Of a DNA stretch of 23,855 nt, positions 8,930 to 18,143 are shown in pieces. Position 1 is the first letter of the stretch; each line of letters starts with the position of its first letter. The stretch is taken from assembly GCA_003427395.1 (NCBI GenBank), contig BFEA01000058.1, forward strand, positions 1,948,810-1,972,664. The letters are read 5' to 3'. The stretch comes from Chara braunii (Eukaryota > Streptophyta > Charophyceae > Charales > Characeae). The notes under the pieces are model-generated. The model searched no databases and was not told where the DNA came from. It saw only the letters and a list, made by a program, of their open reading frames with translations. Both the position numbers and the translations under genes were made by a program.

Positions 8930-10258
8930 GGTTACGTTTCTTCCTGGCATTTTTCGTTTATCAAATTTATTTTTATTTTTATTTTTTTATTTGCTCTGAT
9001 TTGATTTCCCTACCTGGCTGATGGCTTGGTACTAAGGCTGGCCCAGGCTGATGGATTTAGCGTCTGAAAAAGGCTAGATTCATTCGGAGTGATAACAAGA
9101 GGCTTGGCTGGCACACAGGAAGGTGTGCTTGTTTGTGAGAAGGCACGGTCCAACAGCTGTCTGATGGATTGTCCATTATGGCAAAGGCCTGTCGGAGTGG
9201 CCATTCGAGAGGTTGTACTCAGAAATACGAGAGAGATTGGAAAAGCAGAAGGGAAGGCGGGAGAGGAGAAATCGAGTGAGACGACAGATTTCTTGATGGA
9301 ATGAGGTGAAGTAAAAATCGATTTCAAGGTTTTTGGGCCGAGCGAATCCATTAGTAGCGCTAGTTTTAGCGATGGGATATCAGGTTAGTCGGTATGGGAA
9401 ATAGAAGTTGTGCGCGGAGCTGCCATTCGAAGCAAAGAGGGGAATGGAAGCAGTGAATCTTAGTCCATTCTTGACCATTCTTTGCGATCCAAGAGGCGAA
9501 GTGGAGGTTTTGAGGCATTGCGAATCAAATGGTGGCGCCGGATTTCGCATTTGGTGACCGGTTTGGTCGGTACGGGCAGTGAGAGCTGCGCTTGGGAAGA
9601 CTCTCGACTCAGCGATGGACGTCAGCGGAGCTTACCTTCGAGGTGCTTCTCGTTGATGCTAGGGTCGTTTGTCTGAGAACTGATCTACCCTTCATCGTAG
9701 CTACATGACCCACCATTATAGGCGGTGTGCCTGTGGAGAATGCCGCAATTAGGGACTAGGTGCGTTAGGAAGGAAGTGAGAGTGGGAGTGAGGAGAAGGA
9801 CAAGGTGGAGTAAGGGAAGGGGCGATGGAGTAAGGAAGAGGGAGAAAACAGGGGCTTACCTGATTGTCGTAGGGGATCTTCATCAAGAGGTTCATACCAA
9901 TAGTGCTGCTGTCAGGAGCCGTTGCCGCCATTTATGCTGACCCCCAGCGGGTTGATGCACCTGGCCACTTCGGCAAAAGAATCACTCCGATCCTGCTCAT
10001 TCTATTGATGGAGGTAACCTCTCTCTAACTCTCTACATGTACGACTGGAAAGCAATGTATATTTTGCATGATTAACTGAAGATTCACTCTCGGTTTACAT
10101 ATTTTGTTCGGGTACAGCTTTGGCAGAAAAGTATCAGAGAACGGGGGTGAAACTTCCCATGATTAAGGGAAGATTCATCGTCGCCACTGACCCTGACGAC
10201 CTCGCATGACAAAGTGGAGCAAGGGCGCAAGCAAGGAACAGAGCATGGGAGCAAGCGC

Positions 10259-10260
<2 letters not shown>
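8930..10260. other. No recognisable gene
   Basis: An AT-rich stretch (8936-9010) is followed by mixed sequence. On the - strand two possible 5' exons end in splice-donor sequence: one ends at 9639 (AAG|GTAAG) and one starts at ATG 9931 and ends CAATCAG|GTAAG at 9855-9862. No downstream exons were identified. The 113-residue Ser/Pro-rich minus-strand frame at 9010-9351 resembles no known protein. Confidence 0.35.

Positions 10261-10261
<1 letters not shown>

Positions 10262-10295
<34 letters not shown>
10262..10295. repeat. (GA)n microsatellite
   Basis: 34 bp of perfect AG/GA repeat on +, interrupting otherwise unremarkable sequence. The Leu/Ser-rich minus-strand frames across it are a by-product. 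Confidence 0.95.
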
Positions 10296-10297
<2 letters not shown>

Positions 10298-10382
10298 AAG
10301 GGATCTCCACGAGGGAAAAGAGAAGGGTAACAAGTTTGAGCAAAGGAGGTCAGTGCAACACTGACAAAGGCACGACATTGCG

Positions 10383-10461
10383 ATGTATCTTCCCACTTTC
10401 TAGCGGGAGATCCACTCTTGTTTTTCAGAATGTATCTTCCCGCTTTCTAGCAGGAGATTCA
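10383..10461 (+). repeat. Direct repeat of a 32-bp hairpin-forming element
   Basis: ATGTATCTTCCC(A/G)CTTTC followed by TAGC(G/A)GGAGAT(C/T)CA occurs at 10383-10414 and 10430-10461, 47 bp apart. Each copy folds on itself imperfectly: ATCT.CC and GCT pair with AGC and GG.GAT around a TTCT loop. Function unknown. Confidence 0.7.
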
Positions 10462-10887
10462 ATCTCATTTAGCACAATTGGAAAATGGTGGAGAGCAGGT
10501 ACATCATCACGTGCTCGGTCTCAACATCGTATTTATTACCGATATCGCCGTAATTGTGGATTATGATCATGCTAGTCACGATCTCGGAACTGCTCGTAGT
10601 GGCCATCGTGTCAGGATTATCCAGGTAGTCATGCTGTTGTTTGCAATACTCCCTGTGTTCGACGAAGAAGTCGCGTTCCCCCGTGCTCATGCTTGCCTCG
10701 AACGTGCTGCTCACTACAGCGAGCTTCGTCGTTACACTCATCCCCGCTGTCGGGTGGAGTTCCTGTGGCTGGGGTTCTGTATATTAGTTTAATGAACCTG
10801 GTCGAGAGTCCAGGCCAAGGTGCATTGAAGGAACGACTCGTTGGAAAGCGAGCCTACAAGGGAACGGTATGTTGCTCAGCAATCGAT

Positions 10888-11095
10888 GGAAGCAGCTTGA
10901 GGACAGCCGCTGAGAGGAGACTTACCTGTCGGGTGATGCGCCTCTCACCTGACCAAAGGAAGCAGCTTGAGGACAGCCGCTGAGAGGAGACGTATCTGTT
11001 GAATGACACACTGCTCGTACGAACCAAGGAATAGCCTGAGGCAAGCAGTGAAGTTGGAGACTTACCTGTTGAACAATGCGCTGCTCGTCGGATCG
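10888..11095 (-). repeat. ~70-bp tandem repeat, three units, with splice-donor-like sites
   Basis: A 34-bp segment at 10888-10921 recurs exactly at 10958-10991, and a diverged third unit spans about 11023-11095. On the - strand each unit reads roughly CAGCGCAT...CA(G/A)CAG then (G/A)TA(A/C)GTCTCC, so units 1 and 3 carry a consensus donor CAGGTAAG (complement at 10921-10928 and 11061-11068). Unit 2 has a weaker CAGATACG. Whether these are used splice sites cannot be told. Confidence 0.7.
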
Positions 11096-11197
11096 GAGGG
11101 AGGTTGCATGAGCCTAGCTGCGTGTTGGACTTCTAGTTATTGGCGGGTGTCGTATAACCCATGACCTGGTCTCAGCATGCTGCGCTGTGACGGATCG

Positions 11198-12309
11198 GGA
11201 TGCGTCGCTATTTCGCCTTGCCATGGTTCTAGGCTCCGAAGCCTATCGTCCATTCTCCCTTGCAAGTACTACTCCATGGCTCCCGAGCTGGCACGCCTCT
11301 TGCACACTGGCTGGATTTGCGGCCACGGTGTACTGGAAGACATCGTCAGCGACCGCAACACTCGCTTCATGTCGGCATTTTGGACTGCTCTCATGTAGGA
11401 GTCCGGCACGAAGATGAAACCAAGCTCGGCTCGGCATCCACAGACTGACGGGCAAACGGAGCGGGCACATCAAACCGCTCAAATGATGCTTCGTACGCTC
11501 ATCCGTCTGGACCAGAAAGAATGGGTTGACCGCCTCCCCGACATCGAGTTCGCCTACAACACTTCGGTGCACCCGGCGATCGGTGGGACTCCATTCGAGT
11601 TGCACCACGGTGGACGGAAAGGCCGTATCTTCGCCGACCTTCTCCTCCCACGACCAGACGACATGGACGCCGCTTGCTCTCCTGCTTCCGTCCGGAAGTA
11701 CAGGGAATTGCTGGCTCAAGCCCGCACGAATATGCAAAAGGCTAAAGTCCGTATGCAGCAGCAAGCCAACAGGCGTCGCGTGCCATGTCCCATCCGCGCC
11801 GGTGATCTGGTTTGGGTCTCCGCGGAAAAGTTTGCACTGGAACAGGATGTTTCACGCAAACTGCTTCCCAAGTGGTTTCGACCATGGCCTGTAACATCAG
11901 CCGCGGGCGATGAGTCGATGGCCCTTCATTTGTGATCAACATTCCCCCGCATCTGATGGTCCATCCAGTCTTTCACGCCTCGAAGCTGGCAACATATACA
12001 CCAGCTAAGAGCGACGACTTCCCGGGCCGACGATCGCAGGACCCTCCTTCTGTGGATGGTCATTAGGAAGTTGACCGCGTCATCACCGATCGCAAGTACG
12101 GCAGCAAGCCTCGACAGTACAAGGTTACATTCAAATCATGCGACCGCGACGACACTCGGTGGATTTCAGGAGCAGATTTGAAAGCATCCACACCGCTGTT
12201 CTACGCTCATTACGAGAAGCAAAGGTCAGCTCAGGGAACTTCACGACCTGCCCCTCCCACCCGGACTGTGGTCCCTTCCTCAGACAGACAGCTTCGTCCT
12301 CGCAGGTAA
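11198..12309 (+). pseudogene. Chromovirus (Ty3/gypsy) integrase-chromodomain fragment, decayed
   Basis: This is the 3' end of a retrotransposon pol gene, whose integrase inserts the element's cDNA into the host genome. The integrase core is recognisable from LPCKYYSMAPELARLL through DIVSDRNTRF to SARHPQTDGQTER. The second catalytic Asp (SDR) and the Glu (TER) are 35 residues apart, the canonical D-X35-E. An in-frame TAG at 11396-11398 interrupts this spacing. The C-terminal domain follows (AGDLVWVSAEKF, LLPKWF). A shift near 11912-11920 leads to GPSFVINIPPHLM and HPVFHASKLA, then a chromodomain-like region (VDRVITDRKYG, YKVTFKSCDRDDTRWI) preceded by a second stop at 12064-12066, ending at TAA 12307-12309. 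Gag, protease, RT, RNase H and the first catalytic Asp are missing, so it is 5'-truncated as well as broken. It belongs to a different lineage from the minus-strand element at 21-23.9 kb. Confidence 0.93.
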
Positions 12310-12321
12310 GCTCGGTCTTTC

Positions 12322-12335
12322 AAGGAGGGGGGGGG
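12322..12335 (+). promoter_or_regulatory. Polypurine tract of the + chromovirus
   Basis: AAGGAGGGGGGGGG lies just after the pol stop and directly before the predicted LTR start. This is where Ty3/gypsy elements have the plus-strand primer for reverse transcription. Confidence 0.8.
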
Positions 12336-12336
12336 N
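12336..12336. other. Ambiguous base N
   Basis: Single unresolved base directly after a run of nine G and exactly at the predicted first base of the LTR. Another N is at 14871. Confidence 1.
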
Positions 12337-12961
12337 GTGGCATACTGTGTAGCCACACGGGCCTGCAGGGCCCGTTCCGCATTCTCAGCCTAAAAGCCTA
12401 GAAATAAGGGCTTACAGGCCCCATGTCGTTTCAGCCTGAAAACTGAAAACGAGGGCCTGCAGGCCCTATTTCGTTTTCAGCCTAAAACAGGGCTTTTCAG
12501 CCCTGAGTCTTTTCAGCCCTGAGTCTTTTCAGCCTGAAACGGAGGGCCACTTTCGGGGCCTCATAAGATTGTCCTGCCCTAGAACTCAGGCAACAAACCA
12601 GGGTTTTGGGAACAGGCTATTTTTGGCCTGTTCCCCACGCCAGCCTCAGCAGGAGCTGCAGCGCCAGCCCCTGGCTTGTCCTGGCCTTGGCAAGAGCAGC
12701 CTCCTGGACTGCCTCGCCCGAAGCTGCAGGCAGTCAGGAGGCAGGCCGAGTAGTACATTGGGAGTTCCCATGCACTGCACGGGGAGGTAGTTGGACAGAA
12801 GGCAGGAGTAGTCTTCAGCGCAGGGCGCTAAGTAGTGGTAGTGGTAGTAGTAATGGAGAGATGCCTGGCGGAGGCCAGCGAGACTTACCTGTGGCGCCAT
12901 AGCTCCAGCTCCATCTTCGAGGTACCTGCATCAAGGCGCCAGCTTCACAGGTTAGTACCGG

Positions 12962-12967
<6 letters not shown>

Positions 12968-13020
<53 letters not shown>

Positions 13021-13112
13021 CTTCTTCCTCTTCTAAGTCCACCATCTCTTCTCCACCCTCTCCCACCTACTTCTCAGTATCAGCAGACTACGACAGAGAG
13101 AGAGAGAGAGAG
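12968..13112. repeat. Two (GA)n microsatellites inside the LTR
   Basis: Perfect GA repeats at 12968-13015 (48 bp) and 13095-13112 (18 bp), separated by a pyrimidine-rich stretch. Slippage here may make LTR length variable between copies. Confidence 0.9.
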
Positions 13113-13469
13113 TTGTGACTTGAGACTTGACGACATTGGATCCAGACTCGACATTGGGATTCAGACATTTTGACAAGGGACTATTTGGGCCTGTGCCGAA
13201 GACTTGGTGTCGACGACATTCCCATCTTCCCCTCTTCTTCGTCTAACCCCCCTCTTCTTCGTCTGTGTATGGTTGGGGCTGGCGCATTCTTCCTGTGTGA
13301 GCGCCAGACCCCTTCACACCATGGAATGATGATGATGATGTATGTTAGGGGCTGCATTGCAATATTGATTGTTCGGATCATTGGTATCTCAGTCTTCCGC
13401 TACGCTATCTTGTACTTTGTATGAGAGGTCGGTTCTTGTTCTGGTCTGCCACCCTTACAGTATGCAACA

Positions 13470-15400
13470 CTTGCTCTTCCATCCGTTCTTCCTCTCTTTT
13501 TGAAGTTTCCATCTTTGTTTCACAACTGCAGCCTTGGTTCCTAACCATGTGACAAGATGTGTTTTTTTGGTGCAGTCCGTCTGTTTTTTGGGTGATTGAA
13601 AACGAGTATGGTACAAGTCAATGGCTGTGGTTTAATATGCTCACCTGCCAAAGGGGGAGCAGTAATAAAATTGGATTGATTTGGAATCTGAATGCTCTCT
13701 GTTGATTTGTTTTTTTGACTAAATTTGGCAGGTGCCTTTCTAGCAAGTACCTTTTTTGGGATCCTGATTTTGCCTTCCTTTCCTTAGGTGAGCTTTCGTC
13801 CTCGAGCCACCCATTCTTTTGACCATCTACAAGGGCGATTGGGTCTGGGACGTGCCAAGGGACCCTTGCTAGCGATTTACATGTGCAGTGCATGCTGTGG
13901 AAGAATTCTTCAGTGGTCAGATATGGACGTCCCGGTCATAATGGCCTTGCAATCCAGGTAGGCATAGGTTAGTTGAGTAACTTAGTACGTTCAGAGGGCT
14001 AGCATGTCTTTTGAACAGGACAATTTCTGATGCACGAGGCTGGTAAGGTGTCATACATGGGATGTGGAGTAGGTACACCCACATCCAACCACTATGGACT
14101 TTTTGGGAAAACTGGGAAGCAAAAAATTGGTTTAAACTTTTTGAAGTCAACCAATTTCCAGAGAATGAACCCCAATCTGAAGGTCCAAAAATGATGGGAA
14201 CCTCTCCAACTCCTCAGAGTGATCCTGCACAGAGGACCTATCCTGCGCTCTATTGTGCACCCAGGCCAGATGTCTATGGGGTAAGGAGTCTAAGGACAGT
14301 TAGTACAGCGAAATAGCAGGGAGTCTCCAAAATAGCGCAGCAGCGAAGTTCCTGAACCAGCATAACGCTGGATTTCTCCTGGTACCTTCTGTCCACAAAC
14401 TGGGCAACGGCCCAGCTTAAGTAGCGCTGGGCCAGGACTGAAAACCCACGGCCTGCGTTCTGGGCCGTGCAGATCGAAACTCCGATCCATGGTCCAGATC
14501 GCAGGCTTTGAAACTGGTCCAGTCCTTGGCCTAAAACGGCCTGCCTGGGTCCCTACCGGACGTCCAGGCCCTGTCCAGGATTCAGTTTCGTGGTACCTGG
14601 CCTCGAACCGGTCCTGTGCGGACGTACCCGGCCTCAACGTCGGCCTGGGTCCGAACAGGTAGCAATCTGTTCGAAAACAAAAGAAAAGGTCCAAACGTTT
14701 TTAGGAGCTCAGCCTCTGGGCCTGAATCTGGCCCTGGTCCTAAAACGTGTACCTGGCCACAAAACGGACAACAGTACAACCGTTAGAAAAACAGCAGCAA
14801 ATAAATAAATAAAAGAATATAAAAATAATCTAAAGCTGGCGTTTTTCTGATGCAGGCCCAAGTAAAAATGNCATAGGGCCTTCAGGTTGCGGTGACGCGA
14901 CCTGGGGCCCCTATTCCAACCTCGGGTCCCGTGAGGGGCCCGTGTGTAGGCTTTCAGCATGTAACAGTGACTTTTGGACCTTTGTGTTGACCTGACATCG
15001 GTTATCTGCATCCATATCCAAGGGGTTGGAAAAACTCAGAGGCTTCTTTGGACTGACGTGTCAGGACTAAACCAGTGGTCTCTGCCGTAAAGGAAAAGGC
15101 TCTGAAAAGGCCTCCTGGGTGAGAGCCTACCAGCGGCCCTCAGCGCTCAAACCAGCAGCGCTGCCGCCAGCAAGCACACGGCCAGCATACCCTCTGGCTG
15201 TCGTGCTCACTTTCCTTTACGGAAACTGAGCTCTGTTTTGTCGAGCTCTAGGTCTGTCTGGACGAGTTTCCAGTAGCTTCCAGTTGGGCCTCAGTGTCTG
15301 CGCCCAGGCCCCTAGTTGCTGTTAGGGGCCTGTGGCCCTTTGCAGTTGGGCACGCCCAGCTAGCCCACGAGGCTACAAGTGTCCGCCGCGATCTCATTGG
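13470..15400. other. No recognisable gene
   Basis: 13470-14280 is AT-richer, with only short frames. 14290-14760 is rich in CCGG, GGCCTG and GGTCC words, giving a 134-residue Arg/Pro/Gly-rich minus-strand frame with no recognisable domain. An N lies at 14871. The rest holds short GGCC-rich inverted motifs and nothing that could be assigned. Confidence 0.4.
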
Positions 15401-15404
15401 ATGC

Positions 15405-15845
15405 TGGCCAGTGTGTGACTAAGATGCTGCATTCTCATTGGCCCGCGGCTGGTCTGTGATGTGTCAGCCTCTGGTGGCTCACGCCCAGGGCCTCAACTGT
15501 ACGTGCCCTGGGCTCAACTGCCTCTCGAACTGCTGCTGCCGGAATGAGCCAAGGAAAAGGCTCACGTTACTCTGTAACCAACTGGTGTGCTGCAACTGTC
15601 TGATACCTGACATGCAGAATTGACAAAAATAGGCCTCTCGTAAATATTATGGCCCGCCTTCACTTAGGGCGGGCACAAGTCTGTACGGTGCAGCAGCCGA
15701 GATGTGGGGTGAGCCCTAGAAGGGCCACTGCGCAGATTCAGGCCCGCATATAGATTCCAACAGCCCTTTAGCGTGATCACACTGGCCTGTATCCAGGCCT
15801 TGGCACATATTAGCAGGCCCGCCTTCGCTTAGGGTGGGCAAGGCC
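15405..15845 (-). repeat. LTR-like relict related to the minus-strand chromovirus LTR
   Basis: 15405-15690 aligns in the same orientation with about 20665-20885. Shared blocks include TCTCATTGGCC, GTCTGTGATGT, GGCTCACGTT(A/G), CTGTAACCAACTGGTGTGC, TGCAACTGTCTGA and GGCCCGCCTTCACTT. The second lies next to the polypurine tract of the minus-strand chromovirus, so both are probably LTR pieces of one family. The hairpin GCCCGCC...GGCGGGC (15652-15674) is repeated at 15817-15839 with a G-T pair. No ends or coding part are visible here, so it is a fragment or worn solo LTR. Confidence 0.6.
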
Positions 15846-16091
15846 TTCTCCAGCATGCCGAGGGCTGAAATCCTGGCATTACCTTTACCCGCTTGAAAAG
15901 CAAATATGCTGCTCGTTTACGGCAACATTTGTAGGCTCGGTAGTACGACGGGGGAGGAAGCCCGGTGGGCCCAAGGAAAGCTGGCAAATGGACTGCAAGA
16001 TGTCCTGTTGGTGTGGCGTGCATGTGAGAACACGCGGATGCTGAAGGCAATAACATTTTCCCCTTTTTTTTACTTTTTTCGTCTTTCCTGA

Positions 16092-16260
16092 TTTTTTTGG
16101 AAGAAGATTCATGGCTGTTTCTGATGTTACCCCCCGTGAGAGACGGGGAGCAAGCATCTGCTTCAGCACTTTCCAGACTGTATCTGACCTAACATCTGGG
16201 CCGCGGTGGATGAATCTGAAGCATACTTGCAACCGCATGAACCGCGCATTCGTGCGGTGC
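16092..16260 (+). repeat. Dispersed repeat family, copy R1
   Basis: Opens with a T run and GGAAGAAGATTC, then GCTGTTTCTGATGTTACC, the CCCCG...CGGGG hairpin (16132-16148), CAGCACTTTCCAGACTGTATC, TGACCTAACATCTGGGCCGCG and GATGAATCTGAAG. It lacks about 40 bp present in R2 and R3. It runs directly into the GTGCGG-rich block. Confidence 0.8.
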
Positions 16261-16428
16261 GGTGCAGAGTACAACGTGCGGGAGGTGCCCGATCTCCGGA
16301 CACCCCGCACCCGCACAAACCAGTTCCGTGCGGGGGGTACCTGTGTGGGTGCGGAAATGTGCAGGGCCGTGCACTCCCAGCTCCGCACCGTGCGGAGCCG
16401 TGTGGGGTGTTCTTTTTTTTTTTTTTTT
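16240..16428. repeat. GTGCGG/CCGCAC-rich block ending in T16
   Basis: Eight or more GTGCGG, TGCGGG or CCGCAC words in both orientations, including the hairpin CTCCGCA-CCG-TGCGGAG (16381-16397). It ends in 16 T at 16413-16428. High GC and short self-complementary words could give strong secondary structure. The open frames here reflect composition. Confidence 0.7.
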
Positions 16429-16799
16429 GAAGGGGGTTCTGAGGGGTCTGAGGGGCTTTAGGAGTGAAATTGTGCTTGACCATGTCGCCAGCGAACTTGC
16501 AGCTCGTCATTGTGGCCTGCACACATCAACGACGGGCAAGCACACCAAATCAGCCATATTCCCTGTTGCATCCCCAATTCACCCACACCACATTCTGTAT
16601 ACTCCCCCCTCCTGCCGCAGACTCCTCCACAACCACCACCCCCTTTCAACACGGCTGGGCAAACAGGACGAACGTTATAAAAAAATGAGAAAGAAACAAG
16701 CAATTTCCAGCAGTCTGCTTCCAAATCAAATGGACGATAAAAGAAAGAAAATCACCAACAACATTTGCCGCCTTCAGAAGTTCGCAACAAGAGGGTGAG

Positions 16800-17525
16800 C
16801 ACAAGGAGATGCATGGAGGAAAGGTGGAAGATAGATGGAGGAAAGGTGGAGGCCAGGTGTAGGAGAGACGACGAAGATATGGAGGAGAGATGTATGGCAG
16901 ATGCAGGAGAGATGGAGGAGAGATGGACAGATGAAGGAGAAAGGTGGAGGAGAAAGGTGGAGGAGAAAGGTGGAGGCATGGGGAGAGATGAAGGTGGAGG
17001 GGATATGGCGGGGAGATGGGGACATGGTGGGGATATGTCAGCCAAAAGGGGGGTAGACGAATTGCCGAGCACTATTCCCCCAATGGCGGGAGGAGGAGGG
17101 GATATAGAGCAGAGATGGAGGGGAGATTGCAAGAGATGGAAGATGGAGGGTAGGATGAGAGATGGAAGATACATGGAGGAGAAATGAAAGATAGATGGAG
17201 GAAAGGTGGAGGACATGTGGAAGAGAGATGAAGTATGGCAGGGAGATGCGAAGATGGAGGAGATGAAGGAGACATTGAGGAAAGGTGGAGGGAGAGATGG
17301 AGGAAAGGTGGAGGGAAGGTGAAGGAGAGATGGAGGAAAGATGGAGGACAGATGGAGGACAGATGGAGGAGAGCTGAAGGAGACATGGAGGAAAGGTGGA
17401 GGACAGATGAGGAGAGATGAAGGAGAATGGGGGAGAGATGGACGAGACATGGAGTAGACAACTCTGGAGGAGGAGGAGAAGAGATGGAGGGGTGGGGGGT
17501 TGTATGGGGGAGGGAAAGTGGGGGT
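16800..17525. repeat. Polypurine minisatellite (GATGGAGGAAAGGTGGAG)
   Basis: About 680 bp in which the + strand is almost all purine, built from degenerate units of GGAGAGATGGAGGA and AAGGTGGAGGACAG. There is a short non-repetitive interruption at about 17036-17095. The long minus-strand frame (about 16752-17726, Pro/Ser/Leu/His-rich) is the complement of the repeat, not a gene. Such tracts can form triplex (H-DNA). Confidence 0.9.
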
Positions 17526-17663
17526 GGTGTCGGGGGGGGTGTCTTTATTGGTTCGACGATCCATGGTGAGGGCGATCTCCTCCTTTATTGGTGCAACGAT
17601 CCAGGCTACCCCCACTTTAACCCCCTCCCCCCCCCTTGCTCCATCACTTCTCCTCCTCCTCCA
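17465..17663. repeat. Imperfect inverted repeat (foldback)
   Basis: The left arm (17465-17525, from TGGAGGAGGAGGAGAAG to AAAGTGGGGGT) is complementary to the right arm (17608-17663, from ACCCCCACTTT to CTTCTCCTCCTCCTCCA), with the best pairing at the two ends. The 82-bp loop holds two direct repeats of TTTATTGGT(T/G)C(G/A)ACGATCCA. Here the purine strand switches from + to -. Confidence 0.7.
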
Positions 17664-17870
17664 CAATCGTCTCCTCCATCTGTCCTCTGCCAATCCTCCT
17701 CCTCCTTTGCCACGTCCGCCGGGCACATAAAGCGACCGCAGAAAAAAGGGAAAAGGAAAAACAAGGGCAACCTCAAAATTTCAAGCCCTAAAGAAAGAAA
17801 AAAAGAAAAGAAGAAGAAAAATAAATTTCAAGAAATTTTCAAGCCCAAAATAAGGACATCGATACCTAGG

Positions 17871-17955
17871 GTCCTTCGGGACATCCATTAAAATGGGAAC
17901 GATACAGAGAAGATTAGCATGGCGGCACAAGAATGACACGCACAAATTGAGAAAA
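17871..17955 (+). pseudogene. U6: U6 snRNA retrocopy, plant type
   Basis: Matches plant U6, the catalytic snRNA of the spliceosome. It has the 5' stem GTCCTTCGGG ACATCC, then AAAATGGGAACGATACAG, AGAAGATTAGCATGGC with an intact ACAGAGA box and AGC, and TGACACGCACAAATTGAGAAA. About 5 nt are missing from the internal stem-loop (GGCGGCACAAG where plant U6 has GGCCCCTGCGCAAGG), which would break that stem. The 3' U-rich end is absent, replaced by C12 (17957-17968) and A11 (17969-17979). No TATA element or plant upstream sequence element (RTCCCACATCG) is seen at the usual distance. It is best read as a retroposed pseudogene with an A tail. Confidence 0.85.
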
Positions 17956-18143
17956 GCCCCCCCCCCCCAAAAAAAAAAACCTGGACAGATTCGACACCTG
18001 CATGGGATGGGAGGAGGAGGAGGAGGTGGACGAGGACGACGACGAGGATGGCGAGGACAACGATGAGGAGGAGAAGAGAGGGAGGACGAGAGATTCAACC
18101 ATGTCGAATCTGCAAAGTCTTTTTTTTCTTCCTTTGGACCTTT

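Larger units (their letters stand above)
12336..13469 (+). repeat. Probable complete 3' LTR (1134 bp) of the + chromovirus
   Basis: The left end reads NGTGGCATACTGT right after the polypurine tract. The right end reads ACAGTATGCAACA, whose complement is TGTTGCATACTGT. These match at 11 of 12 readable positions and give the expected TG...CA ends if the N is T. Inside are the palindrome AGGGCCTGCAGGCCCT (12452-12467), a 16-bp tandem pair at 12494-12525, and GA microsatellites at 12968-13015 and 13095-13112. No second copy is visible in the window, which fits an element that has lost its 5' end. Open frames inside are not meaningful. Confidence 0.75.

Noticed and set aside
9528-9545. TGGTGGCGCCGGATT as a retroelement primer-binding site
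   Set aside because: TGGCGCC resembles some plant LTR primer sites, but no LTR end or gag lies next to it.
10469-10792. Overlapping 90-residue (-) and 104-residue (+) frames
   Set aside because: Neither resembles a known protein. Both strands are open over the same stretch, and there are no clear splice or start signals.
11243-11764. 173-residue minus-strand frame
   Set aside because: Lies antisense to the + strand integrase, whose domains are clear; a shadow frame.
14290-14694. 134-residue minus-strand frame with two CxxC-like motifs (CPVCG, CTNCP)
   Set aside because: The cysteine pairs are far from any recognisable zinc-ribbon context, and the frame lies in GGCC/CCGG-rich repeat-like DNA.
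16752-17726. 324-residue minus-strand open frame
   Set aside because: It is the complement of a polypurine minisatellite. Composition is Pro/Ser/Leu/His with LHLSS-type repeats and no domain.
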